Part shown: positions 53,186 to 61,713 of the stretch, piece after piece
Layout of the letters: each line of letters starts with the position of its first letter
How positions within the stretch are numbered: the stretch's first letter is position 1
NCBI GenBank assembly: GCA_021846285.1
Contig: JAJZCB010000007.1
Span: forward strand, 1-64,000
Direction: 5' to 3'
Origin: Bacillota bacterium
Lineage (GTDB): Bacteria > Bacillota > Bacilli > Alicyclobacillales > SLC66
DNA: 64,000 nucleotides
The notes under the pieces: model-generated
The model's input: the letters and a program-made list of their open reading frames with translations, nothing else
Told to the model about the DNA's origin: nothing
Database searches by the model: none
Made by a program: the position numbers and the translations under genes

Positions 53186-53207
53186 TACAATTATATTTAT
53201 AATTGTA
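53186..53207. promoter_or_regulatory. Palindromic operator of brnTA
   Basis: ACAATTATA and TATAATTGT pair perfectly around TT (extended by one T-A). The minus-strand -10 element TATAAT lies inside, so repressor binding would block the promoter. This fits autorepression by BrnA or the BrnTA complex. Confidence 0.75.
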
Positions 53208-53288
53208 TGTTCAAGGAGCGATTTATTCAACCGTGTGATATTCGAGGCAGGATACCATCTCTAAAGGATCCCAATTAAAATCCCTTCT

Positions 53289-53339
53289 GCGGCCTGTTGA
53301 CTCGTATCTTTGACGGAAAATCGGTTCATAACAGGCCGC
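53289..53339 (-). terminator. Hairpin downstream of metG
   Basis: GCGGCCTGTT and AACAGGCCGC pair exactly across a 31-base loop, just after the metG stop on the minus strand, with TTTTAATT about 9 bases beyond the stem. Probable end of the metG transcript. Confidence 0.55.
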
Positions 53340-53386
53340 TCCGTTTGTTTCGTGCTACAATATTCCCGTTCCGAATTCACCATATT

Positions 53387-55072
53387 TCATTGCCCCGAGA
53401 ACCGTAGTTGCAGCGCTGCTAACGCCACTTTTTCAATTCGCCGAAAAAGTGGCTCCGGTACGGTGAACCGCCTCCCTGGTTGGTATGAATACAAGTCGAA
53501 TTCGTCTTTCAACCACTCTTTACGCTCCCCGGCAGCCAGATCCAGCGCGTCAAAAACCTTCGCCGATGAAAAGGGGATTATGGGCTCGGCTGCAACAGCG
53601 AAGCATTTAATGAGATTGATTGCCGTGCGCAGGACCATGGCAGCTTCAGTACGGTCCGTCTTGACAAGGTTCCACGGAGCCCGCCGGTCGAGATACACAT
53701 TTCCGAGCGACCAGAGTTCGCGAAGCGCCTGAATGACCTTGCGAAACTCCAGGGTTACGAACTGGCTTCGATATGCCGCCAATACTCTCTGGCAATCCTC
53801 CTTCAGTTTTTCCTCCAGTTCTGACGGCGAACCGCCGTCGGGAACGCGATCACCAAACTGGGCAACTGTCAGTTTTAGCGTTCGATTGACGAAGTTCCCA
53901 AAGTTTCCGACCAAGTCTTTGTTCAGCATGGTGGCAAACAGATCCCAGGTAAAGCTGGCGTCATCCGTTTCAGGCGAGTTTGCCAGCAGGAAATACCTCC
54001 AGTAATCAGGATCAAACAACTCCAAAGCATCATCCAAAAAGATCCCGCGTTTTTGGCTGGTGGAAAATTTCCCGCCGTAATAAGTCAACCAGTTAAAGCT
54101 TTTAATCTGAGTTGCCATCGTCCATGGCTCGCGTGTTCCGAGAATCATCGCCGGGAAAAAGACCGTGTGGAACGGAACGTTATCTTTGGCCATGAATTGC
54201 GTATAAGTCACAGCAGAGGCGTTCAGCCACCAGTCTTTCCAGTCACGGCTGTCCGGGTCCCGGTCAGAGTACTCCTTTGTAGCTCCGATGTACCCAATTG
54301 GCGCATCAAACCACACATAAAACACCTTCTGCTCAAACCCGTCACGCGGAACGGATACGCCCCACTGGAGATCGCGCGTGATGCAGCGTTCATTCAACCC
54401 TTCGTCCAGCCACTTCATTGCGATAGACTTGGTCAGACGCGACCACTTTTCGTGGGATTCAACCCAGGTTCGTACCTGGTCGCCAAGCGCATCGAGTCTG
54501 AAAAACAGGTGTTTGGTCGTGCGTACTTCGAGTTCGGTGCTCCCGGAAACAGCTGATCGGGGGGCGAGTAAATCCACAGGATCGAGCACCGAAGTGCAAT
54601 TTTCGCATTGATCGCCCCTCGCCGCTTCATAGCCACATTTGGGACACGTGCCGATCACATACCGATCGGGTAGAAAGCGCTCGTCCTTTAAGGAATACAC
54701 CTGACGAATTGAACGTTCCTCAATATAACCGTTGGCGGCTAAACGTTCGAAGAAATGCTTGGTCAATTCATGATTCTGCAGTGAAGATGTCCTGCCAAAA
54801 TAGTCAAACGACAGTCCGAATTCCTGGTAGATGGACGCCTGTTTCTGATGCATGATGTTGCAATACTCCTGAACCGATAAATCCGTCTCAAGTGCTGACA
54901 ATTCTGCCGGTGTGCCATGTTCATCGGTTGCGCAGACGAATAAAACATCCTCACCCTCCAGTCTCAAGAAGCGAGCGTACGCATCTGCAGGAAGCAATGA
55001 GCCCGTAAGATTTCCAAGATGTTTAACACCATTAATGTAAGGCAGCGCACTGGTAATCAGAAACTTTGCCAT
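53387..55072 (-). CDS. metG: Methionyl-tRNA synthetase
   Basis: A 561-residue class I synthetase. The HIGH-type element is PYINGVKHLGNLTG, the zinc knuckle is CPKCGYEAARGDQCENC, and the KMSKS position reads KFSTSQKRG, as in the branch without classical KMSKS. It lacks the C-terminal dimerisation domain. It charges tRNA-Met and is essential. ATG 55072 is set by GAGGAGATGG upstream. A methionine-rich leader peptide and a terminator hairpin precede it, suggesting ribosome-mediated attenuation instead of a T-box. Confidence 0.93.
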   Translation of the reverse strand: MAKFLITSALPYINGVKHLGNLTGSLLPADAYARFLRLEGEDVLFVCATDEHGTPAELSALETDLSVQEYCNIMHQKQASIYQEFGLSFDYFGRTSSLQNHELTKHFFERLAANGYIEERSIRQVYSLKDERFLPDRYVIGTCPKCGYEAARGDQCENCTSVLDPVDLLAPRSAVSGSTELEVRTTKHLFFRLDALGDQVRTWVESHEKWSRLTKSIAMKWLDEGLNERCITRDLQWGVSVPRDGFEQKVFYVWFDAPIGYIGATKEYSDRDPDSRDWKDWWLNASAVTYTQFMAKDNVPFHTVFFPAMILGTREPWTMATQIKSFNWLTYYGGKFSTSQKRGIFLDDALELFDPDYWRYFLLANSPETDDASFTWDLFATMLNKDLVGNFGNFVNRTLKLTVAQFGDRVPDGGSPSELEEKLKEDCQRVLAAYRSQFVTLEFRKVIQALRELWSLGNVYLDRRAPWNLVKTDRTEAAMVLRTAINLIKCFAVAAEPIIPFSSAKVFDALDLAAGERKEWLKDEFDLYSYQPGRRFTVPEPLFRRIEKVALAALQLRFSGQ

Positions 55073-55113
55073 CTCGAACCATCTCCTCATCGTTTAATAA
55101 CCGGAGCAATAAA

Positions 55114-55145
55114 ACACGCCGCAGGCAAGTGTGCCCACGGCGTGT
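55114..55145 (-). terminator. Attenuator terminator in the metG leader
   Basis: On the minus strand, ACACGCCG and CGGCGTGT form the stem, with an inner GGCA-CACT-TGCC stem, followed by TTTTATT. It ends about 35 bases before the metG start and lies 20 bases after the leader-peptide stop, as expected for an attenuator. It might instead simply terminate the HIT gene transcript. Confidence 0.7.
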
Positions 55146-55165
55146 GTAAGGTCTCATTTGTCAGT

Positions 55166-55249
55166 CTATAGCGACTGCCATCGAGTCCTCAACCGCGAGC
55201 ATAAATGTGACATACGCATGGAACGCATCATCATTCGCATGTTCGTCAT
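55166..55249 (-). CDS. Methionine-rich leader peptide of metG
   Basis: A 27-residue frame starting MTNMRMMMRSMRM, with seven Met codons in the first 13 positions. AAAGGA lies about 11 bases before the ATG. The stop is embedded in a small hairpin (CAGTC-GCTATA-GACTG), followed by the terminator and then metG. The arrangement is that of classical attenuation: shortage of charged tRNA-Met would stall the ribosome on the Met codons and let transcription continue. It was found by reading the leader and has no family support. Confidence 0.7.
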   Translation of the reverse strand: MTNMRMMMRSMRMSHLCSRLRTRWQSL

Positions 55250-55337
55250 TCGTGCCCACGTCCTTTCCACAATGTTTTGCAATTGTTTGACAGTATATCA
55301 CTGAACATGGTGGACAGCAACCTGGTGGTAAACGGTG

Positions 55338-55709
55338 CTATTTGCGTCTATTGTCTTCTTGTTTAAGCCACCACCGAATTCCTCTGCCTGCAAAAGGTTC
55401 GTCATTGTAGCGGGGGATGACGTGTAGATGTGCATGAAAAATCTCCTGTCCTGCAACGGTTCCGTTATTCCAGCCGACGTTGTATCCGGCGGGGCTGTAT
55501 CGCTCGTCGAGTAAGCTTTTTACCTGTTGTAAAAGATAAAACGTGTCGCTCCACTCCTCCTTTCCCAAGTCAAAGACAGTCTCTCTGTGTGATCGTGGGA
55601 TGATAAGTCCGGAGCCAACGAGAATGGATTGTGGAATCTGTGTGAATATACAATATTTGCTTTCCAATACGATCTGACTCTTGTCGGGGTGACAAAACGG
55701 ACAATTCAT
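55338..55709 (-). CDS. HIT-family nucleotide hydrolase/transferase
   Basis: A 123-residue protein with the histidine triad HAHLHVIPRY at the end of the core, and CPFC at the start as in many bacterial HIT proteins. It belongs to the Fhit/HinT-like group that acts on nucleoside phosphoramidates or dinucleoside polyphosphates. It lies 90 bases upstream of the metG leader on the same strand. Confidence 0.88.
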   Translation of the reverse strand: MNCPFCHPDKSQIVLESKYCIFTQIPQSILVGSGLIIPRSHRETVFDLGKEEWSDTFYLLQQVKSLLDERYSPAGYNVGWNNGTVAGQEIFHAHLHVIPRYNDEPFAGRGIRWWLKQEDNRRK

Positions 55710-55931
55710 ACCGGATGAATCCCTTCATGATTAATAAAGAAAATATTGGATGACTTCGTTGAGGGGCGGTTATTACGAATTGCTGTTATAGCAACTTGTC
55801 ATCATCAACCGGGATACTCAGTGTCCATGTAGGACCCACTCGTACTGTTTCTCCATACTCAACCACAATTCTATCATATTCTCAAATTTGATCCGCAATA
55901 GCCTTCGACTCCAAATCGGATACGGGTCATC

Positions 55932-56774
55932 CTATGGGTTGGCGGCCGTCCGATTCCGTTCCATCCAATCGACGGCGAAGTCCACAAGCGCTCTCTGGCG
56001 CATGAGTCTGCACTCTGCGCCCGCGACGGCTCCGATTCGCACTGCCTCTGTCGCTCCTGCAACCGCCTCAAATGCTGTTCCGACTGCGCTAAAATCATCA
56101 GAGTCGTAATCGATGTCCGAGAATGTGACCCACTGCCGCTGTCCATTCACAAGAATGGGCGCGCCTGCCGTTATCGTCGTTTTCCCATGATAATGGGCCC
56201 GATATTCGGCCAGATGGATCGATGTATTGTTTTCGTGCGATACACCAAGCAGGAGAACCCAGGCGTCGAGACGGTATAGGGTTCCCAGCGGCGACGTTTC
56301 GCCGAGTCCGTTTGGCAACGCATGGTCGGCGGTCAGCGCGGCTGCATGTTTCCCCCAGACGGCGAATGACACCTGCGGATGCGCGCTGCGCAACACGCCG
56401 GGGGCTTTGCGGAAGCATTCCGCGATGGCGCCCATCTGTCGGGTCGGAGTGAAATCGGGATCGTATGGCGGCATCGTGCTTCGAATCGTCTCCCACCATG
56501 TCTCGGGCACGGGAGGTCTGCTCCAGCCGGCGGGATCCGACAGTTCGCTGGTCTGAGTCGGCATGACGAGCGTTCCATCTGTGGTAAGAACGCGCTGCAG
56601 CGCCTGGATGACGGCCACGGGTCCCCCACAGACCCAGCCGTCGAGCGATTTCATGGATGAGTGCACGATCAGGGTCATGCCTGGCTGGAGCCCGAGCGCC
56701 TGCAGATCACGCGTGAGCGAGTAAGTGGTGATCAGGCGTGTTGGATGCGGGGGCGTGTGCGTATCGTCTTGCAT
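55932..56774 (-). CDS. AAC(3)/YokD-family antibiotic acetyltransferase
   Basis: A 280-residue acetyl-CoA-dependent enzyme of the aminoglycoside 3-N-acetyltransferase family, recognised by VHSSMKSLDGWVCGGP, MPTQTSELSDP, HPQVSFAVWGK and the LLLGVSHENNTSIHLAEY segment with catalytic His. Many environmental members are not true resistance enzymes. ATG 56774 follows GGGAGG. Start region abuts the palindromic repeat copy B. Confidence 0.88.
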   Translation of the reverse strand: MQDDTHTPPHPTRLITTYSLTRDLQALGLQPGMTLIVHSSMKSLDGWVCGGPVAVIQALQRVLTTDGTLVMPTQTSELSDPAGWSRPPVPETWWETIRSTMPPYDPDFTPTRQMGAIAECFRKAPGVLRSAHPQVSFAVWGKHAAALTADHALPNGLGETSPLGTLYRLDAWVLLLGVSHENNTSIHLAEYRAHYHGKTTITAGAPILVNGQRQWVTFSDIDYDSDDFSAVGTAFEAVAGATEAVRIGAVAGAECRLMRQRALVDFAVDWMERNRTAANP

Positions 56775-56905
56775 TGTCTGGCCTCCCAGTTCCGGAACTC
56801 TGGTGTTCCGTTTCTTTTGTGCTCTTGCGTGACCGAACGACAAGCAGATGATCTACTGAATTGTATCACAGCGAACTCAGTTTCCATGATTTGCGGCGTT
56901 TCGAC

Positions 56906-57049
56906 CAAACAGGCCATACCGTGCCATCAGCAGAATGAAAACTCGCTCTGCCGGGATCGTATACTGTGCCGAGGCGAGTTCGGCGGAGCCGTGTCTGAGC
57001 AGCGGCACAGTATACGATCCCGGCAGAGCAGGCGCATTTTCCGAGACGG
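56906..57049. repeat. Conserved-loop, variable-stem palindromic element, copy B
   Basis: A perfect 27 bp stem (56945-56971 with 57003-57029) encloses a 31-base loop that is almost identical to copy A: GGCGAGTTCGGCG, a CGGC-GGA-GCCG mini-hairpin and GTGTCTGAGCAG. CCATCAGCAGAATGAAAA precedes it and CATTTTCCGAGA follows, as in copy A. The stem sequence differs at several paired positions from copy A while pairing stays perfect. It ends 7 bases before the stop of the converging-side MocR gene. Confidence 0.75.
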
Positions 57050-57055
57050 CCGACG

Positions 57056-58489
57056 TCAAAGGATGTCGGCCAAACGGCGAATCCCTTCCACAATGAGTTC
57101 TTCCGGAGTGCTGGCGAATCCCAACAACAATCCTTTGCGTTCGCAGCTGTATCGATAAGGCGCCAACGGATAGATTCCTACCCCCACCTGCGCCGCCGAC
57201 TGAACTGCCGCCTGTTCATCAAAACCCCGATCGGCTTCCAAAAATACATGCAAACCGGTTTCTGCACCCTGGATGCGAAATCTGCGGTTCAATCCGTAAT
57301 GGGTCAGTGCATCCATCATGACGCGATGCCGATCGCGGTACAATTTTCTCATGCGGCGCACATGCTTTGTAAATCCGCCGCTATTCATGAAGGTTGCGAG
57401 CGTCATCTGCGGTGCGGCGGGAACCTGCCGATTGGTAAGCGAGTGGACAGCGGCAATTCGCTCCACCGCGTCGGCGGCGCCAACAATGATCGCCATACGG
57501 ATACCTGGGGCGAGCACCTTCGACAGTGTCATAATGTACAGGACATGGGAAGGCGCCTCCGCGAACAGAGAGGGAAGGGGGCCTCCATGGTAGCGATATT
57601 CCCCATCAAAATCATCTTCCACCACCCACGCTCTGCGCGCCACCGCAAAGTCCAGCAGTTGCCTGCGCCGATTGACTGACATCACTGCGCCTGTCGGACG
57701 CTGGTGAGCGGGGGTGACAAATGCCAACCTCGTCGTGTCCGGAAGGTTATCGATGACCATTCCTTCGTCGTCGACGGGAACCCCCACGACATTCATGCCC
57801 CTGTAGGCGAGCGTCAAACGGGCGCCAGGAAACCCGGGATCTTCGCTCGCCACTGCGTCGCCCCTGTTCAACAACGCCTGGGCGATCAGGTCCATGCTTT
57901 GCTGAGCGCCCGAGGTGACAAGAATTTGTTCGGGTTCAACGGAGATTCCTCTGGCCTGCGCAAGGTAATGCTTCACCGCCAGTCTTGTCTCCCAGGCCCC
58001 ATGACCGGGCAAATACCCCCAGTGCTGCGGGGTCATGGCATCCAGCGCCTGGATAGTGGCTCGTCTCCACGCGTTTTGAAAGACGACATCGACATACGGT
58101 TCTTGGTGACGAAAATCGATTGGCGCCGGATGGCCTTTGTTTACTGTGAGCCAGTCGCGCAATTGTGCGTGAATTCCTTCGCAGTCGCGATTGCAAGGCA
58201 TGTCGAAGGTAGTCGAGAATGTGCGGTTCGCAGTGGCGACAGCGACGTTGGATCGTGCGATCACGCGTGTGCCGCCTCGGCCAGCGGATTCCGTGTAACC
58301 GCGGGCGGTGAGTTCCTCGTATGCGATCTGTACTGTCGAGCGCGACACGCCAAGTTCTGTCGCGAGCACGCGGGAGGGTGTCAAGAGTGCGCCTTCGCGA
58401 AGCAAGCCCCTGTCGATCTGAGCGATGACAGCGGTCACGATTTGCTGCCACAGAGCACTCTTGTTCGCTCTGTCAAGGTGTAAGAACAC
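57056..58489 (-). CDS. MocR/PdxR-type GntR-aminotransferase regulator
   Basis: A 477-residue fusion. Residues 1-75 form a GntR winged helix (PSRVLATELGVSRSTVQIAYEEL). The rest is a type I aminotransferase-like PLP domain, with the PLP Lys in TLSKVLAPGIR and the EDDFDGEYR motif. Such regulators sense PLP or an amine. It diverges from an MFS transporter with a shared control region that holds several repeated GATTGG and TATGGTCGA motifs, so control of that exporter is likely. Confidence 0.9.
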   Translation of the reverse strand: MFLHLDRANKSALWQQIVTAVIAQIDRGLLREGALLTPSRVLATELGVSRSTVQIAYEELTARGYTESAGRGGTRVIARSNVAVATANRTFSTTFDMPCNRDCEGIHAQLRDWLTVNKGHPAPIDFRHQEPYVDVVFQNAWRRATIQALDAMTPQHWGYLPGHGAWETRLAVKHYLAQARGISVEPEQILVTSGAQQSMDLIAQALLNRGDAVASEDPGFPGARLTLAYRGMNVVGVPVDDEGMVIDNLPDTTRLAFVTPAHQRPTGAVMSVNRRRQLLDFAVARRAWVVEDDFDGEYRYHGGPLPSLFAEAPSHVLYIMTLSKVLAPGIRMAIIVGAADAVERIAAVHSLTNRQVPAAPQMTLATFMNSGGFTKHVRRMRKLYRDRHRVMMDALTHYGLNRRFRIQGAETGLHVFLEADRGFDEQAAVQSAAQVGVGIYPLAPYRYSCERKGLLLGFASTPEELIVEGIRRLADIL

Positions 58490-58510
58490 GATTGATCTCC
58501 CTTAGGCTGG

Positions 58511-58591
58511 CGATTGGATTGAACAATCTATGGTCGATTGGCTATAGTATACCATCCAATTCTTCTATATGGTCGAAATCAGATGGATTGG
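58511..58591. promoter_or_regulatory. MocR-MFS divergent control region with repeats and promoter
   Basis: TATGGTCGA occurs twice (58529-58537 and 58568-58576) and GATTGG three times (58512, 58536, 58586). A plus-strand promoter TTGAAC/TATAGT with an 18-base spacer (58519-58548) overlaps the repeats. MocR proteins bind pairs of direct repeats, so these are candidate operators. Confidence 0.55.
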
Positions 58592-58612
58592 CAAGAGTGA
58601 GGGAGATCAATC

Positions 58613-59737
58613 ATGCTGACAAAGGCGCAGGGCGTTATAACCGCAGCACTCTTTCTCGTTACCGTGTCGATCAATCTGCAGGTGCCGCTCTACCTGACCT
58701 ACGCCAGAGCAGCCGGCATGGGAGTGGGTGTGACGGCCCTTGTCTTCTCGGCTTACGTAGTGGGAGTGCTTCCCGTTTTGATTGGTCTTGGCGGGGTGTC
58801 GGATCGCTTTGGGCGTAAACCCGTCCTTCTGGCCGGTTTGTGTTGCGCCCTGATTGGCACAGGCATGACCATGGTGTTTCCGACGATGTACGGACTTCTT
58901 GTGACGAGATTTGTTCAGGGCATTGGCGTCGGGCTGAGTGTCGCCACGGGTACGGCCTATCTGTCGGATCTCCGGCAGGAACATGGAATGGATGGCGCAC
59001 GGCAGGCAGCAAGACAGGTCGCTCTCGCAACGTCACTCGGATTTGGCGTCGGACCTCTGTCGACCGACATCGCTGAGTTGATTCATCCGAGTCCGACGCC
59101 ACTCAGCTATGGGATCGTGTTAATTTTACTGCTCGCATGCCTGGCGGTCGTATCTCGACTGCCAAGTGTTCCGACACCGGGTGGAGCGCTGGTTCGTCTT
59201 CCTCATTATCCGCGCGGATCGATTGCGGTCGGGCTCGGTATCGCCACGGCGTGGGCCATCACTGGAATCGTCATCACAGTCGTGCCAGGACAGCTTCTGC
59301 GCTATGGGCTTGCCGCGTGGTCGCCGATTGCGCTGTTTCTTGTCAATGGCGTGGGCGCACTGGCGCAACCGTTGGCTCGGCGACTCGCAGACAAGACATC
59401 CATGCGGGTCGGATATGTGTTTATGAGTGTTGGCACGCTGTTATTGACGGTGGGCACCTGGATCGGAAATGTTTTGCTCCTGTTGGCAGGTGCGGCTGTT
59501 GCGGGAGCAGCCTGTTATGGCTTCACCTATCTCGGGGGACTGGCCATCGTATCGAAACTCGGGGGAGAACGGCGGGCGGGTGCGGTCGCTGGGTATTATC
59601 TGTTTGCTTACGTTGGTTTAGGCGCACCCAGTGTATGTGTCGGCTTTTTGGCTGACGCAGTGGGAACTGTTCACGCGCTGATTGGGTTTGCAGCAGTTGT
59701 GCTGGTTGCCTCGGGTGCGCTGGGGATGCGTAAATGA
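58613..59737 (+). CDS. MFS transporter
   Basis: A 374-residue transporter with about twelve hydrophobic helices and the MFS loop motif GGVSDRFGRKPVLLAG after helix 2. It is somewhat short but ends normally. The neighbouring MocR regulator suggests export of an amine or amino-acid-like compound or a drug. Start after GAGGGAGATC. Terminator at 59902-59936. Confidence 0.88.
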   Translation: MLTKAQGVITAALFLVTVSINLQVPLYLTYARAAGMGVGVTALVFSAYVVGVLPVLIGLGGVSDRFGRKPVLLAGLCCALIGTGMTMVFPTMYGLLVTRFVQGIGVGLSVATGTAYLSDLRQEHGMDGARQAARQVALATSLGFGVGPLSTDIAELIHPSPTPLSYGIVLILLLACLAVVSRLPSVPTPGGALVRLPHYPRGSIAVGLGIATAWAITGIVITVVPGQLLRYGLAAWSPIALFLVNGVGALAQPLARRLADKTSMRVGYVFMSVGTLLLTVGTWIGNVLLLLAGAAVAGAACYGFTYLGGLAIVSKLGGERRAGAVAGYYLFAYVGLGAPSVCVGFLADAVGTVHALIGFAAVVLVASGALGMRK

Positions 59738-59901
59738 GTATTCTCCGATCCCAATTACTCTGATGCGGAACCTGTTGGGTACATCCTCTGTTTAATTGCT
59801 CGGGAGCAAATCGGCGCGTCAAATCCAGGTCCGCATTTGATCAGGAGGCGGCAAATAACCATTCTACTCCGCAACGGTGCAATTGTGAACTTGTCGACGG
59901 A

Positions 59902-59936
59902 AACAGGGGGAAGCGCTGATGAGCGTCTCCCCCTGT
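59902..59936. terminator. Bidirectional hairpin between MFS and oxidoreductase genes
   Basis: AACAGGGGGA and TCCCCCTGTT flank AGCGCT-GATG-AGCG, giving a long stem between two converging genes. A short T-run is present only on the minus strand. Confidence 0.6.
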
Positions 59937-59963
59937 TATAGTATGTCGGCCGTTCTTGTCCGC

Positions 59964-61025
59964 TTATCGCATCGGTGGTATGGGTAGCAAACCGGTTTTT
60001 GCGGACATTCGCACAGTGTCCATCACTGCCTGAACGTATGCTGCGTCGTCTAGGGTCGGTACGGACCTGTCTGTAAAACCATGGATTTTTTCGGCCAGTC
60101 GTGTATACAGTGTCCATTGCGGGTGCACATAGCGCTGAATTTCTTGGGCAAATCCCGAAACATCCATGGATTGTTCCATCTCTACGGGTTGGAATCCTGG
60201 CGCAACGATGGTTGCCTGTGTAAGTGTTTCGCCTTCCAACACCAGGGTTCCCTGGGATCCGAATATTTCGATGCGCGGTTCACGTCCAACCGCGACGCCA
60301 GTGAATTCCAGTGTGCAGGAGCCGCCTTGCGCGAATCGACCGTGCAGCGTGAAACTGTCATCGGCGGTGGATACGGTGTGGGCGTCTTCAGAGAGGCGGG
60401 AATGGACTCGACTGACTGTGTCTCCCTGCACCTGCGTGAAAGGGCCGAACCAGTGGCGCAGCGCGTCGATCATGTGTGATCCGACGGCTCCGAAGAAGCC
60501 GCCGCCGTGCGGTTCGCTCCAAAGCCACTTATGTTGCTGATCGCGAATTCTCGGCCACATGGTCGCCGATTCACTCCAGCGAACGTGAAAGATTGCGCCG
60601 AGCGAACCTTCTGCCAGAACACGGGCGATCGTCGTTCGCTCCGGGAGATAGCGCCACTCAAAGTTCATGGCCGCCACGCGGCCGCTTATTGCAGCGGCGT
60701 CGCGCATGGCGAGAGCTTCCCCGAGATGGAGCGCAGGAGGCTTCTCGCATAACACATGGAGTTTTGCCGAGAGTGCTGCCAGGGTCATGGCCGCGTGCTC
60801 GGCGGGATTCGCCGCGATCACCACGAGATCAAGGCCAGCTTCCCGGATCATGGCGGCCCAGTCATCATAGGGTTTGACCCCAGCCAGCGCTTCGACTGCC
60901 TGGCGCGCCCGACCAGGCCGCAGACTTGCCAGCGCGGCAAGCTGATAATCCGGATGTTTTTGCAGAATGGGTGCGTGGACTCGTGCTCCGTACCCAGTTC
61001 CGATGATGCCGACGCGCAGGGTCAT
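59964..61025 (-). CDS. Gfo/Idh/MocA-family oxidoreductase
   Basis: A 353-residue NAD(P)-dependent dehydrogenase. The Rossmann motif is GIIGTGYGARVHAP, and the sugar-dehydrogenase-type EKPPALHL motif with its Lys follows. The C-terminal half is the GFO_IDH_MocA alpha/beta domain with GGGFFGAVGSHMIDALRHWF. Substrate is probably a sugar, inositol or pseudosugar. ATG 61025 is set by GGGAGG eight bases upstream; the longer frame has no support. Confidence 0.9.
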   Translation of the reverse strand: MTLRVGIIGTGYGARVHAPILQKHPDYQLAALASLRPGRARQAVEALAGVKPYDDWAAMIREAGLDLVVIAANPAEHAAMTLAALSAKLHVLCEKPPALHLGEALAMRDAAAISGRVAAMNFEWRYLPERTTIARVLAEGSLGAIFHVRWSESATMWPRIRDQQHKWLWSEPHGGGFFGAVGSHMIDALRHWFGPFTQVQGDTVSRVHSRLSEDAHTVSTADDSFTLHGRFAQGGSCTLEFTGVAVGREPRIEIFGSQGTLVLEGETLTQATIVAPGFQPVEMEQSMDVSGFAQEIQRYVHPQWTLYTRLAEKIHGFTDRSVPTLDDAAYVQAVMDTVRMSAKTGLLPIPPMR

Positions 61026-61158
61026 AACAGTCGCCTCCCGATAGAAATTGGGTGTACTTACAAAAAAAATACGGGCATCCCCGCCGTGTCCGAACAGGTC
61101 GCGCAAGGCGGTCAGGTCGATTGCGGCGCATGTTCCTCCAGCTTCTCTGACATTCGTT

Positions 61159-61411
61159 TCAGCCACAGGCCCATGAGAGACGCATGGCCGGCAAGGCGAT
61201 GGAAAATTCCCTCCGCCACAGCAGATCATAGGTGTGACTGGTCAAATTACGATCATTCGCCATTTCGAGTGCATACTCTGTTTCTTCTACAGTCAGTATT
61301 CCGACTTCACGGCACGTTCGTATCACCTCGTTCGGCGACCCAACATCCAGTCCTGCATATGTCCTCAGAAAATGTCGGCCCGCCTTCCAAGGCCAATTTT
61401 ACACGCTCCAT
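61159..61411 (-). pseudogene. HEPN toxin remnant (nucleotidyltransferase substrate-binding type)
   Basis: The gene starts with an intact ribosome site (AAGGAAGGAATCCG) and MERVKLALE, the usual N-terminus of the HI0074-type HEPN partner, then goes out of frame. In another frame it resumes with YAGLDVGSPNEVIRTCREVG and carries RNLTSHTYD, the HEPN active-site motif, before ending in LSWACG. The central portion of roughly 50 residues is missing and the frame is broken, so the toxin is dead. It overlaps the stop of its MNT partner. Confidence 0.75.
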
Positions 61412-61713
61412 CGGATTCCTTCCTTTCGAACCTTATCCCGCAAAGTTGCGGAAGCAGTGTTCAGGTCAACCACATCTACCCGATAAGGGATGGTGGAATC
61501 TTCAAACTCCTGTCTTAAATTTGACAGTTTATCAAACGGCACTGTGGTTGGAGCCTCAATACCCACATCGATGTCGGACGATGTTTGCTCGTCGCCCCGC
61601 GCAAATGATCCAAACAGATAGATGGTGCAGGGGAATCCTTGCATAGCCTTCAGGGCGATTTGTCGCACCCTTTCAAGAATTTCCGCCCGTCGATCTTTAC
61701 GGGCCATTGACAT
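61399..61713 (-). CDS. MNT-type nucleotidyltransferase, orphan antitoxin
   Basis: A 104-residue minimal nucleotidyltransferase with IYLFGSFARGDEQTSSDIDVGI, the full GSxxRG-SDID pattern. MNT antitoxins inactivate HEPN ribonucleases by adding AMP to the toxin. ATG 61713 is set by AAGGAGT ten bases upstream. Its HEPN partner immediately downstream is broken, so it now has no obvious target here. Confidence 0.85.
   Translation of the reverse strand: MSMARKDRRAEILERVRQIALKAMQGFPCTIYLFGSFARGDEQTSSDIDVGIEAPTTVPFDKLSNLRQEFEDSTIPYRVDVVDLNTASATLRDKVRKEGIRWSV

Noticed and set aside
55090-55320. T-box riboswitch upstream of metG
   Set aside because: The conserved T-box sequence (AGGGTGGNACCGCG) and antiterminator fold were not found; a Met-rich leader peptide explains the terminator better.
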